64,000 nt of DNA from an uncultured Christensenella sp. GTDB lineage: Bacteria > Bacillota > Clostridia > Christensenellales > Pumilibacteraceae. Shown here in pieces: positions 45,950 through 53,963 of this stretch (its first letter is position 1; every line of letters starts with the position of its first letter). The DNA is taken from the NCBI GenBank assembly GCA_910585955.1, contig CAJUGC010000001.1, positions 62,001-126,000 of the forward strand, written 5' to 3'. The position numbers and the translations under genes are program-made. Under the pieces are notes generated by a model that ran no database searches, had not been told where the DNA came from, and was given only the letters and a program-made list of their open reading frames with translations.

Positions 45950-46492
45950 TTATTCGACTATAAGCTCTATCTGGTTGAGCTCGAGATCGACGGGAGTCGG
46001 ACGTCCGAACATCGAGACGTTCACGCGGCACTTCGCGTTTGCCTTGTCTACGGCTTCGACTTCTCCGACGAAGCCCTGAAGCGCTCCGTCCGTGACTTTT
46101 ACCCTGTCGCCCTCTTTGATGTTCGTATCGAACACCGTGAGGTCTATCCTCATTCTTTTGACTTCTTCGGGAGTAAGCGGAAGCGGTCTGCCCTGCGGAC
46201 CGACGAAGCCCGTAACTCCTCGAGTATTCGTGATAATGTGCCACATACTGTTGTCGTAAATCATCTTTACGAACACATACGAAGGGAACATTTTACGCTG
46301 AACGAGCTTACGCTTGCCGTTCTTCTCTTCGACTACGTCCTCCATCGGAATGGTTATGTCGAAAAGCCGCTCCGTAAGGCTGTTCTTCTTAAAGACCATG
46401 ACAAGGTTTTCCTTGACCATGTTTTCATAACCGCTATAGGTATGTAAAACATACCACTTCGGCTCTTGCTGTATTATCTCCTGCTCGCTCAT
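45950..46492 (-). CDS. nusG: transcription termination/antitermination protein NusG
   Basis: Binds RNA polymerase and affects pausing, termination and coupling to translation. The 180-residue product has the NGN domain (WYVLHTYSGYENMVKENL) and a C-terminal KOW domain (EGDRVKVTDGALQGFVGEVEAVD), with FPSYVFVKM between. Its start overlaps the secE stop in ATGA. Confidence 0.97.
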   Translation of the reverse strand: MSEQEIIQQEPKWYVLHTYSGYENMVKENLVMVFKKNSLTERLFDITIPMEDVVEEKNGKRKLVQRKMFPSYVFVKMIYDNSMWHIITNTRGVTGFVGPQGRPLPLTPEEVKRMRIDLTVFDTNIKEGDRVKVTDGALQGFVGEVEAVDKANAKCRVNVSMFGRPTPVDLELNQIELIVE

Positions 46493-46809
46493 AGCAACGC
46501 TCCGAATATCGGTATGGATTTAATACTCGTCAAAACGCTCATAACCGCGGAAGTCGTCGGCATATCGTTTACGCCCGTCATAAGAAGCTTATAAAGCGCG
46601 CCGAGTCCCGCGTCTACGCCCATGAGGACGAGAAGGAAAAATAATGTAACGAGAAGCACGACGCCCGTCTGCTTGACGACCGTAAGAAAGGACGGCCAAC
46701 TGACCTTTTTGAGTTCGGAAAACAGCTCCTTGAACCAGCGACCTATTCCGCGCTTTTTCTTGGGAGCTTCACCCTTGACGGCTGCATTATTGTTTGTGTT
46801 CTTTGCCAT
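46489..46809 (-). CDS. secE: preprotein translocase subunit SecE
   Basis: Small essential subunit of the SecYEG channel. The 106-residue product has a charged N-terminal tail, the amphipathic FKELFSELKKVSWPS helix with the conserved Lys-Val-Ser-Trp-Pro, and one long membrane helix near 50-70. The C-terminal tail of about 35 residues is longer than usual. Confidence 0.93.
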   Translation of the reverse strand: MAKNTNNNAAVKGEAPKKKRGIGRWFKELFSELKKVSWPSFLTVVKQTGVVLLVTLFFLLVLMGVDAGLGALYKLLMTGVNDMPTTSAVMSVLTSIKSIPIFGALL

Positions 46810-46828
46810 TTAAAAGCTCCTTAAAAGA

Positions 46829-46978
46829 TTACTTCGTCTCTTTGTGAACGGTGTGCTTGCGGCAAAAACGGCAGTACTTTTTGAGTTCGATTCTGTCCGG
46901 ATCGTTCTTCTTGTTTTTCATATTGTCGTAATTGCGCTGTTTGCATTCCGTGCAGGCAAGTGTGATACGCGTTCTCAT
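46829..46978 (-). CDS. rpmG: 50S ribosomal protein L33
   Basis: A 49-residue zinc-ribbon ribosomal protein with Cys pairs at CTEC and CRFC, so the zinc-binding type. The start at 46978 (MRTRITLAC) has AAGGAG upstream; an open frame that extends further into the leader has no support. It heads the rpmG-secE-nusG-rplKAJL block. Confidence 0.96.
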   Translation of the reverse strand: MRTRITLACTECKQRNYDNMKNKKNDPDRIELKKYCRFCRKHTVHKETK

Positions 46979-47003
46979 ACTCTTTGTCTCCTTGTCGTGA
47001 CAT

Positions 47004-47026
47004 AAAAACACCACCCATCAGTGGTG
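47004..47026 (-). promoter_or_regulatory. hairpin with U-run at the 5' end of the rpmG transcript
   Basis: Minus strand CACCAC-TGATGG-GTGGTG followed by TTTTT. It lies directly at the expected transcription start of the rpmG promoter, so the RNA would begin with this hairpin. It may stabilise the 5' end or act as an early attenuator, or end transcripts coming from the upstream gene. Confidence 0.5.
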
Positions 47027-47033
47027 CTTTATA

Positions 47034-47062
47034 AGATTACCATAATAACAAAAGCTTGTCAA
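47034..47062 (-). promoter_or_regulatory. promoter of rpmG-secE-nusG-ribosomal block
   Basis: Minus strand: TTGACA, 17 bases, TAATCT. Transcription would start near 47027. Confidence 0.75.
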
Positions 47063-47114
47063 GCGTTTTGACATATTAAGAAATATTTTTTAATACAAGC
47101 TTCGATATATCGTA

Positions 47115-47864
47115 TTACTTTATTTTCGGCGTAATAACTTTATCGCAAAGAACGAACAACACGTCGGTTATTACCGCCACGGCGCTTATTACAAGCGCTA
47201 TGATAATGTATCCGAGCTTACCGACGGCCTCCATTACGTCTATTCCGCCGAGCACCGTGTATTTTGCGACAAAATACACGACGACAAAAGCTATGTTGAC
47301 CAATACGATCGAAACTGCCGCACGCAAAAGAGCGCCTTTCACCGAGCGGTAATCAAACCGTCTCAACGGGATACACACAAGACTGTACGGAAAAAAGCAA
47401 ACGGCAAGCAAAACGAGCGACGAACATATTCCGCCGCAAAGTCCCGTAACGAGAACGGTGGCGACGGCGGAAACGCTCCCGTACACAGCGCCGCACTTCG
47501 TATGTACGAGAAAAAAGCAGAACGCCGCAAGCACGAGAGGCATAATTCTCACGGGCAAATATACGGTGATGACAGACGCTATGATGGCAATCGCAGTGCC
47601 CGCCGCCGCATACGCTATGCGAGCCGACTGCTTTTCTGCCTTCTTAAAGCGCTTGTCGGGCTTTTCTGTCTCGACTTTTTTCGGCGCGTCGTATCCCGCG
47701 AACGGATCGGAGACCTCTCCCGACAGCTTTTCCCGAACATTGCTCTCTTCGGGCGCAGGGCGCTCCGCGCTCTCTTCGGAAACGGAATTATCTTTGATCT
47801 TCGTCTCGCAGGGACTTTCGACTTCTTTTTCGCCGATCTCTTTATTGTTCCGACTTTCGGACAT
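47115..47864 (-). CDS. uncharacterised membrane protein
   Basis: A 249-residue protein, not assigned to a known family. The first 95 residues are hydrophilic (Glu, Ser, Lys, Pro), likely a cytosolic unstructured tail; the rest has about five to six hydrophobic helices. The start MSESRNN at 47864 lies two bases after the stop of the J-like gene. It is last in the run trpS-DUF5685-J-like. Function unknown. Confidence 0.7.
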   Translation of the reverse strand: MSESRNNKEIGEKEVESPCETKIKDNSVSEESAERPAPEESNVREKLSGEVSDPFAGYDAPKKVETEKPDKRFKKAEKQSARIAYAAAGTAIAIIASVITVYLPVRIMPLVLAAFCFFLVHTKCGAVYGSVSAVATVLVTGLCGGICSSLVLLAVCFFPYSLVCIPLRRFDYRSVKGALLRAAVSIVLVNIAFVVVYFVAKYTVLGGIDVMEAVGKLGYIIIALVISAVAVITDVLFVLCDKVITPKIK

Positions 47865-47866
47865 CG

Positions 47867-48478
47867 CTATCCGCAGCAACGCATTGCGTTACAGCAACAA
47901 TCGGTAAGGCAGTATGCCATACAGCAACTCGAAAGGCAGTTGCCCGCCTGTTGCGCGTCGCCGCCGTTGTCCATTACGGGACCGTTTTGCTGTCTGCCGA
48001 GGTTCTGAGCCTGAGCGTTCGGATTTCCCATTACCATTTCGAGCTTTGTAAGCGATTCGCGGTACTTCTCGACATCGGGCGCAAGCTCCACCGCCATTTT
48101 GAGCTGCTTGCGGCTTTCGGTGAGCCAATCGCGCTTATAGAAAATTATCGACTGCAGATAATGCCACTCCGCGCCCCGCTCCGTGTGCGCGTCGAGAAGG
48201 GCTTGAGCTTCGTCATACTTGCCTTTTTTTATAAGCTCGTCAATGCCGCCGAGGTTATCGCCGTAGCGTTCTTTCGTACGGCGTTTGTCGAGGTCGGCGG
48301 AAATCATGCTCCAGGCTTCCTCGAGTTCCATAAGCTTATTTGCGCCCTCGTTGCCCGCTTCGCCGGACTCGAAACGCTGTTCGGAATACTTCGTCTTAAG
48401 CTCGTTATAGCGCGCGCGCAATAGCTCTTCGCCGCTGTCTTCGGGCAGATCCAATATTTCGTAGGGATTGTTAACCAT
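47867..48478 (-). CDS. J-domain-like protein with cysteine-rich tail
   Basis: A 203-residue protein. The N-terminal part (NPYEILDLPEDSGEELLRARYNELKTKY) matches the start of a J domain, but the HPD tripeptide that stimulates Hsp70 ATPase is absent. The middle (about 75-150) looks like TPR-type helices. The last 25 residues hold ten cysteines, including CCC and CC. This kind of protein is seen next to DUF5685 genes in Bacillota. The cysteines may bind metal or become lipidated; no data in the sequence decide this. Confidence 0.75.
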   Translation of the reverse strand: MVNNPYEILDLPEDSGEELLRARYNELKTKYSEQRFESGEAGNEGANKLMELEEAWSMISADLDKRRTKERYGDNLGGIDELIKKGKYDEAQALLDAHTERGAEWHYLQSIIFYKRDWLTESRKQLKMAVELAPDVEKYRESLTKLEMVMGNPNAQAQNLGRQQNGPVMDNGGDAQQAGNCLSSCCMAYCLTDCCCNAMRCCG

Positions 48479-48544
48479 TTCTCTCCTTTTGCTCCGCTTT
48501 GTCGGAGCGCGGTTTATATTTATTTTCGCCTTAAGACCTATATA

Positions 48545-49417
48545 TTATATCTTCGGTTTCGGCAATTTTTTCTTACTTGACAAAAGTTCTTTAATCTTTG
48601 CTCTCATTCCGTCGTAAAGTATGTTGCGCATGAGATCGTAGCTCTGCGTAAAACCTATGTTGTTGAAGTCTGCGATCGCACGATTCAAAGTAGACGTGAG
48701 CATAAAACACAAATCATCGTAATTGTCCGCTATGAACTTTTCGCGCGACGTAAAGTTTCCGAATTCCTTTAAAAGAGGATTATATCGTTTCTTTTTGAAG
48801 TCCTCTTCTACGTCGTCGAGCGCGTCCGTAAGATAGACGAACTTTCCGACATTGTACATCACGCCTTCCTTAAAACCGTCGCTCTTTTCTTTTAAGAGTA
48901 TCTTTGCGATATCCTTAAGCATGGACGCGAAGCAGTCGGCAAGTCTGTCTATTCCCGTTTCGCCCGCCTGTTCGAGCGCGTACAGCTTTTCATAGCGCAT
49001 GCGGGCGATCTCTTCTATTTCGGGACACCTTTTCTTTGCTCGCATAAAAGGCTTTTCAAGCATACGCCTTGCTATACGCATTTTGCTCCCCTCTCCGTCC
49101 CGCACTCCGTCCACTGCCTTGTAGTACGACAGAATAATATTGACGGCGGCAATGGTGTCCAGAAGTTCGCTGTTTTTTACGACGGCTTTTTTCCGAAACG
49201 GATTTCCGACGCACTTTTCCTCGGTTATAGTCACGTCCGCGCTCAGACAGTCGTGCAAAAACACGCTGAAAAACGTGAAATCGTAGTTGGTCGTATAACG
49301 CGGAAACTGGCCGAATTGCCGCCCAATGCTCTTACAAAGCCCGCAATAAAACGCGCGATACAGCACGAAATCCTGTATCTTCAACACGCTCTTGTCGGGA
49401 ACGATATAGCCGTACAT
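48545..49417 (-). CDS. DUF5685 family protein
   Basis: A 290-residue protein that fits the DUF5685 family: the start MYGYIVPDKSVLKIQDF, then YRAFYCGLCKSIG with a Cys pair and TTNYDFTFFS. It is largely helical with many charged residues, and has basic residues at the C-terminus. Cysteines in GLC and near CVGN may bind metal. It overlaps the end of trpS by one base and is followed by the J-like gene. Function unknown in the family. Confidence 0.85.
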   Translation of the reverse strand: MYGYIVPDKSVLKIQDFVLYRAFYCGLCKSIGRQFGQFPRYTTNYDFTFFSVFLHDCLSADVTITEEKCVGNPFRKKAVVKNSELLDTIAAVNIILSYYKAVDGVRDGEGSKMRIARRMLEKPFMRAKKRCPEIEEIARMRYEKLYALEQAGETGIDRLADCFASMLKDIAKILLKEKSDGFKEGVMYNVGKFVYLTDALDDVEEDFKKKRYNPLLKEFGNFTSREKFIADNYDDLCFMLTSTLNRAIADFNNIGFTQSYDLMRNILYDGMRAKIKELLSSKKKLPKPKI

Positions 49418-50418
49418 CAGGGACGAACGCAGCCGAGCTTACGCCAGACTTTCGACATCGTGCGACGGGCGATGTACGAGGCCTTTTCCGCACCGACGGC
49501 AAGAGTCTTTAAAAGTCCGTCCTTGTCCGCCATAAGCTTTTCGTAGCCCTCGCGAATGGGGCGCAGTCCCTCTATCACGGCGTCGGCGACCGTCGTCTTT
49601 AAATATGCGTAATCTCTTCCCTCGAAACGCTTTACGCTCTCGTCCATATCGACTCCGGCAAACGCCGAATATATCGTGAGTAGGTTGCTTATTCCGGGTT
49701 TTTCGTCGGGCGCGTAAATAATCTTCGAGTCGCTGTCCGTGACGGCGCGTTTGAATTTTCTCGCTATGTCCTCGGGTCTGTCGAGCACGAGCACATATCC
49801 GTTCGGATCGCTGTCCGACTTCGACATTTTAGCCGTCGGATCGGAGAGCGAACGCACCTTTTGCCCGAACTTCGGAAGTATGGCTTCGGGCACTTTAAAC
49901 GTCGGCGAATTGCGGCTGTTGAAACGCTCGGCAATAGTGCGACTGAGTTCGAGGTGCTGTACCTGATCCTTGCCGACGGGCACATAGTCCGTCATGTATA
50001 AAAGTATGTCCGCAGCCATCAAGACGGGATAATCGAAAAGACCGACGTTGACGTTCTCGGGGGCTTTTGCGCTCTTGTCCTTAAACTGCGTCATTCGACG
50101 CGCCTCTCCGAACTGCGCGTAACAGTTCAGCACCCAACCGAGTTCGGCGTGCTCGTGTACCTGCGACTGCACGAAAAATACGCTCTTTTCGGGATCGATC
50201 CCCGCCGCCATTAAAATCGCGGCAAGCTCGAGCGTATTTTTTCTCAGCGCCGCCGGAGCTATGTCCACGGTAAGACTGTGCAGATCTGCGACAGCGTACA
50301 GGCAGTCGTACTCGTCCTGCATAGCCACCATGTTGCGCACCGCTCCTATATAGTTGCCGATAGTGATACTTCCCGTGGGCTGTATCGCGGAGAAAACTCT
50401 CTTCTTACACTCTTCCAA
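49417..50418 (-). CDS. trpS: tryptophanyl-tRNA synthetase
   Basis: Class I synthetase that charges tRNA-Trp. The 333-residue product has the HIGH-type motif in SITIGNYIGA, YTDYVPVGKDQVQHLE and the KMSKS loop (KMSKSDSDPNG). It starts with TTG, about 12 bases after AAAGGAG, and lies two bases downstream of thrC. No T-box-like leader is close to it. Confidence 0.95.
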   Translation of the reverse strand: MEECKKRVFSAIQPTGSITIGNYIGAVRNMVAMQDEYDCLYAVADLHSLTVDIAPAALRKNTLELAAILMAAGIDPEKSVFFVQSQVHEHAELGWVLNCYAQFGEARRMTQFKDKSAKAPENVNVGLFDYPVLMAADILLYMTDYVPVGKDQVQHLELSRTIAERFNSRNSPTFKVPEAILPKFGQKVRSLSDPTAKMSKSDSDPNGYVLVLDRPEDIARKFKRAVTDSDSKIIYAPDEKPGISNLLTIYSAFAGVDMDESVKRFEGRDYAYLKTTVADAVIEGLRPIREGYEKLMADKDGLLKTLAVGAEKASYIARRTMSKVWRKLGCVRP

Positions 50419-50420
50419 TT

Positions 50421-51899
50421 CTATGCGCGCTCCTTTGCGTAATTTATGACGACGTCCGCTATGCCGTCCTTACCGACTACGCCCGTAAACCGTCTTTCGA
50501 GCGTCTCGAGTTCTTTAAGACTGTCGGGAAGCGGCAGCGCCGTCTCGTCCTCGAGCTTTTCGAGCGCCTTTATCGCGCTTTTCGGAACGCCTGTTCCGAT
50601 TGCCTCGAGCACCGAACCGACAAACTTAAACGGGCTTGCCGTGCAAACCGTGACTATGGGGATCTCTTCGTCTCCGACATAAGCGTCTGCGGCGGAAACG
50701 GCAACCGCACTGTGAGGGTCGAGAATATAGCCGGTATCCTCAAAGAAATCAGCTATGGTTTCCTTCGTCGCCTCGTCGCTCGAATAGTCCGCGAAGAATA
50801 TTTGCGACAATTCGGAAAGTTCTCTATCGCTTACGACATACTTGCCGTTTGCCTTAAGCTCTTCCATGCGGCGGGCGGTGAGCTTGTCGTCCCGTCCCGA
50901 AATCTCGAACAAAAGGCGCTCGAAATTGGAGGAGACGAGAATGTCCATTGACGGGCTTATCGTCTTATAGAACTCGCGGCGAACGTCGTAAATACCCGTA
51001 TCGAAAAGATCCGTGAGCACGTTGTTGCTGTTCGACGCACAAACGAGCCTTTCGACGGGAAGCCCCATTTTCATGGCGTAATAGCAAGCGAGGATATTTC
51101 CGAAATTGCCCGTCGGAACGCTGAACGCCACTTTGTCGCCGTCCTCTATTTCGCCGCCCGAAACAAGATCTGCGTACGCCGAGAAGTAATAGGCTATCTG
51201 CGGGACAAGCCGCCCCCAATTTATCGAGTTTGCACTCGATAAATTATATCCGAACGAAGCGAGCTTATCCCTTATGCCGTCGTCCGTAAATATGTTTTTT
51301 ACGGCAGTCTGAGCGTCGTCGAAGTTGCCCTCTATTGCCGAAACAAAGACGTTGCCGCCCTTTTGCGTCTGCATCTGAAGTTGCTGAAGTTCGCTTACGC
51401 CGCCGCTCGGATAGAAAACTATGCAGTCCGTGCCTTCGACGTCCTTGAATCCCTCCAAAGCCGCTTTGCCCGTGTCGCCGCTCGTCGCGACGAGTATAAG
51501 CGTCCTGTCCATGCGACCCAGCACGCGCTTGCTTCCCGTCAAAAGATAGGGCAAAAGAGTAAGCGCCATATCCTTAAATGCGTGCGTAGGTCCGTGCCAG
51601 AGTTCGAGAAGATAAAAGTTGTCCTCTATTTTCACAAGCGGCGCGGGATCGCCGTCGAACCGCGAATACGCCTTTTCGCACATTGACAAAAGCTCGTCCT
51701 TAAGCTCGGGCAAGAACTTGCCTATTATGAATGAGGCGCGTTCGGGGTAGTCCATATCTATTAAGGCTTCCCTTTCCTTCTCCGTTACCTCGGGCATGGT
51801 TTCGGGCACATAAAGACCGCCGTCGGGCGCAATGCCGCCTACGATAGCCTCTGCGCCGCTCACCTTCAAGGACGCGTTTCTCGTGGAAATATAGTTCAT
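50421..51899 (-). CDS. thrC: threonine synthase
   Basis: PLP enzyme that turns O-phosphohomoserine into threonine. The 492-residue product has the yeast/E. coli-type N-terminal ISTRNA, the PLP lysine in HAFKDMAL near 110, TSGDTGKAALE near 155, and VPTGNFGNILACYYA near 270. The length fits the longer class of threonine synthase. Upstream lies copy B of the structured element, then a small P-loop gene. Confidence 0.96.
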   Translation of the reverse strand: MNYISTRNASLKVSGAEAIVGGIAPDGGLYVPETMPEVTEKEREALIDMDYPERASFIIGKFLPELKDELLSMCEKAYSRFDGDPAPLVKIEDNFYLLELWHGPTHAFKDMALTLLPYLLTGSKRVLGRMDRTLILVATSGDTGKAALEGFKDVEGTDCIVFYPSGGVSELQQLQMQTQKGGNVFVSAIEGNFDDAQTAVKNIFTDDGIRDKLASFGYNLSSANSINWGRLVPQIAYYFSAYADLVSGGEIEDGDKVAFSVPTGNFGNILACYYAMKMGLPVERLVCASNSNNVLTDLFDTGIYDVRREFYKTISPSMDILVSSNFERLLFEISGRDDKLTARRMEELKANGKYVVSDRELSELSQIFFADYSSDEATKETIADFFEDTGYILDPHSAVAVSAADAYVGDEEIPIVTVCTASPFKFVGSVLEAIGTGVPKSAIKALEKLEDETALPLPDSLKELETLERRFTGVVGKDGIADVVINYAKERA

Positions 51900-51951
51900 T
51901 GTCTTACTCCTCTATGCGAAAATAATTCGCTTGCTTTGTTTTACAAATTAT

Positions 51952-52079
51952 CTCGAAGCCGCAGTCGCGTCGCAGGCGGGCAGCAGGCGACGAGGTGGCG
52001 GGCTGCTGTACATATTTTCGTACAGCACCCGCCGCCGAGGAGCACGCAGCCCGACTGCGACGATGAATACGGCTTCGAG
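51952..52079 (+). repeat. structured element, copy B (putative plus-strand RNA)
   Basis: A 128-base imperfect palindrome between the P-loop gene stop (5 bases away) and thrC. Stem 1: CTCGAAGCCG (51952-51961) with 52070-52079. Stem 2: 51968-51975 with 52055-52062. Stem 3: 51977-51981 with 52049-52053. Internal loop AGCAGGCGACGAG and CGAGGAGCACGCA, then a long hairpin 51995-52035 with loop ATATTTT. It matches copy A in the loops and keeps all helices with different bases. Confidence 0.7.
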
Positions 52080-52083
52080 CTTT

Positions 52084-52482
52084 TTAGACGTATTTCATCA
52101 TAAACTTCGGCAAATTATCCGTCGAAATCGTAAGAGTGAGATCGACGCCGAATTTTGCCGATATGTCCTCAAGCTCGGTCATAAGTTCTTCAAGCTCTTC
52201 GGGCGGCTTCTTTGTAAAACGGGATATACCGTCGATATAGAACGACGTATTGTCGCTGTTCGCCGCAAGCATACCTTTAATGAACGCCACGAGACAGCAG
52301 TCCCACTTGATGTCGTACTCTTTGACGTTTACGAAACGCACGGCTTTGTCTACGCCGAGCGAGCGGTCGTTGTCGGTTATAAACACGACGTTCGCGTCTG
52401 CGCCCTTGCACTTTTCGTTGACTGCGTCCATGATCTTGACCGTCTTGCCGCTGCCTTTTGCCCCGTAGATGAGATTTATCAT
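52084..52482 (-). CDS. small P-loop ATPase-like protein
   Basis: A 132-residue protein with Walker A GAKGSGKT near residues 6-13 and a hydrophobic strand before an Asp-Gly (SFYIDGISRF) that may be Walker B. Not assigned to a named family; resembles small ATP-binding proteins seen in gut Clostridia. The start MINLIYG at 52482 is chosen because GGAGG lies eight bases upstream; an ATG five codons earlier overlaps that site. Function unknown. Confidence 0.7.
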   Translation of the reverse strand: MINLIYGAKGSGKTVKIMDAVNEKCKGADANVVFITDNDRSLGVDKAVRFVNVKEYDIKWDCCLVAFIKGMLAANSDNTSFYIDGISRFTKKPPEELEELMTELEDISAKFGVDLTLTISTDNLPKFMMKYV

Positions 52483-52537
52483 TTTCTTGTCCTCCATTAT
52501 ATATATTTTTTTGGGGTTTTGCCTAATTGATAGTTTA

Positions 52538-53947
52538 CTACTTTCCGCTCGCGCCCACCGTAAGAAGCTTGTGACGGCGTTTGTCGGCGATTCGCACAAG
52601 CGAGTCGAGTTCGTCGTCGCCCATAACGGTATTTCTGCCTTCGGCGTACTGCATATCCACAAGCTGCTTGACTTTGGAAACAAGATCGTCGCCCTTCGTG
52701 ATCGTGTCGTCGCCTTCGAGATCGTAATAGGAATTTATCCAATACGCTATCCCCGCAAGACCCGAAGCGTTGTTTATGGAAACGACGGGCTTCTTACCGA
52801 GAATTTTATGCGTATCGAAAATGTTGTATATCTCCTGATCTTTCAAGAGTCCGTCGGCGTGTATACCCGCGCGCGTAGCGTTGAATGCTCTGCCCGCAAA
52901 CGGCGTGCGCGGCGGGATCGCGTACCCCACTTCGTGTTCGAAATAGTCGGCAATTTCCGTTATGCACGAAAGATTCATTCCGTCCGTCGTGCCTTTAAGC
53001 TGAGCGTACTCTATACACATCGCTTCCGTAGGACAGTTGCCCGTGCGCTCGCCTATGCCGAGCAGCGAGCAGTTGACTCCGCCGCAACCGTACAGCCAAG
53101 CCGTGGTCGCGTTCGTGACCGCCTTATAGAAGTCGTTGTGACCGTGCCACTCGAGCTGCGCGCTCGGCACACCCGCGTAGTTGTTAAGTCCGTAAATTAT
53201 GCCCTGCACGCTTCTCGGTAGCGCGCAACCGGGAAACGCCACGCCATAGCCGAGGGTGTCGCACGCGCGTATCTTTATAGGTATGCCCGACTCGTCTGCA
53301 AGGTTCATGAGCTTATGCGCAAACGGCACGACAAAGCCGTAGAAATCCGCGCGTGTTATGTCCTCGAAGTGACAACGCGGCACTATGCCGTAGGAAAGCG
53401 CGGACTTGACTATGCCGAGATACTTGTCGAGAGCCTGCTTTCGGTCCAGCCCCATTTTCTTATAGATGTGATAATCGCTGCACGAAACGAGTATGCCCGT
53501 TTCCCTTATCTCCATCTCCTTTACGAGCTTAAAGTCCTTTTCGTCGGCTCGTATCCAGCTCGTTATCTCGGGAAACTCGAGTCCCGCCTCTCGACAGACG
53601 CGCACGGCTTCCTTATCCTTATCCGAGTATAAGAAAAATTCGGTCTGCCTTATAAGCCCTTTCTTTCCGCCGAGCTTCGACATAAGCGTATAAAGCCTGC
53701 GGATCTGTTCTACGGACAGGGGTGCGGTGGACTGCTGTCCGTCACGGAAAGTGGTGTCCGTAATAAATATGCGCTCCGGAGTATGCATCGGCACAAGGCG
53801 GTCGTTGAATACGATCTTGGGGACGTGCTCGTAGTCGAACATACCGCGATAAAGCTGAGGCTCGGAAACATTCTGAAGCTCGTAATCGAACTCCTTTGCT
53901 TCCAAAAGTCCCGTGCGCTTATTCTTTACTACGTTCTTTTTTTCCAT
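52538..53947 (-). CDS. HMGL-like acyl-CoA condensing enzyme (Re-citrate/homocitrate/isopropylmalate synthase family)
   Basis: A 469-residue TIM-barrel enzyme. ITDTTFRDGQQ near 62 has the metal-binding Asp and catalytic Arg; EWHGHNDFYKAV near 268 has the HxH metal ligands; GERTGNCPTEA follows. The N-terminal extension of about 60 residues and the lack of a LeuA-type regulatory C-terminal domain fit the Re-citrate synthase/homocitrate synthase-like group of Clostridia rather than LeuA. It may supply citrate for glutamate synthesis in an organism without Si-citrate synthase. It follows the aminotransferase gene by 16 bases. Confidence 0.8.
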   Translation of the reverse strand: MEKKNVVKNKRTGLLEAKEFDYELQNVSEPQLYRGMFDYEHVPKIVFNDRLVPMHTPERIFITDTTFRDGQQSTAPLSVEQIRRLYTLMSKLGGKKGLIRQTEFFLYSDKDKEAVRVCREAGLEFPEITSWIRADEKDFKLVKEMEIRETGILVSCSDYHIYKKMGLDRKQALDKYLGIVKSALSYGIVPRCHFEDITRADFYGFVVPFAHKLMNLADESGIPIKIRACDTLGYGVAFPGCALPRSVQGIIYGLNNYAGVPSAQLEWHGHNDFYKAVTNATTAWLYGCGGVNCSLLGIGERTGNCPTEAMCIEYAQLKGTTDGMNLSCITEIADYFEHEVGYAIPPRTPFAGRAFNATRAGIHADGLLKDQEIYNIFDTHKILGKKPVVSINNASGLAGIAYWINSYYDLEGDDTITKGDDLVSKVKQLVDMQYAEGRNTVMGDDELDSLVRIADKRRHKLLTVGASGK

Positions 53948-53963
53948 TCTGCCTCTCTTTTAT

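Noticed and set aside
51900..52083. T-box riboswitch upstream of thrC
   Set aside because: No T-box sequence or specifier-loop pattern was found on the minus strand; the gap is filled by structured element copy B.
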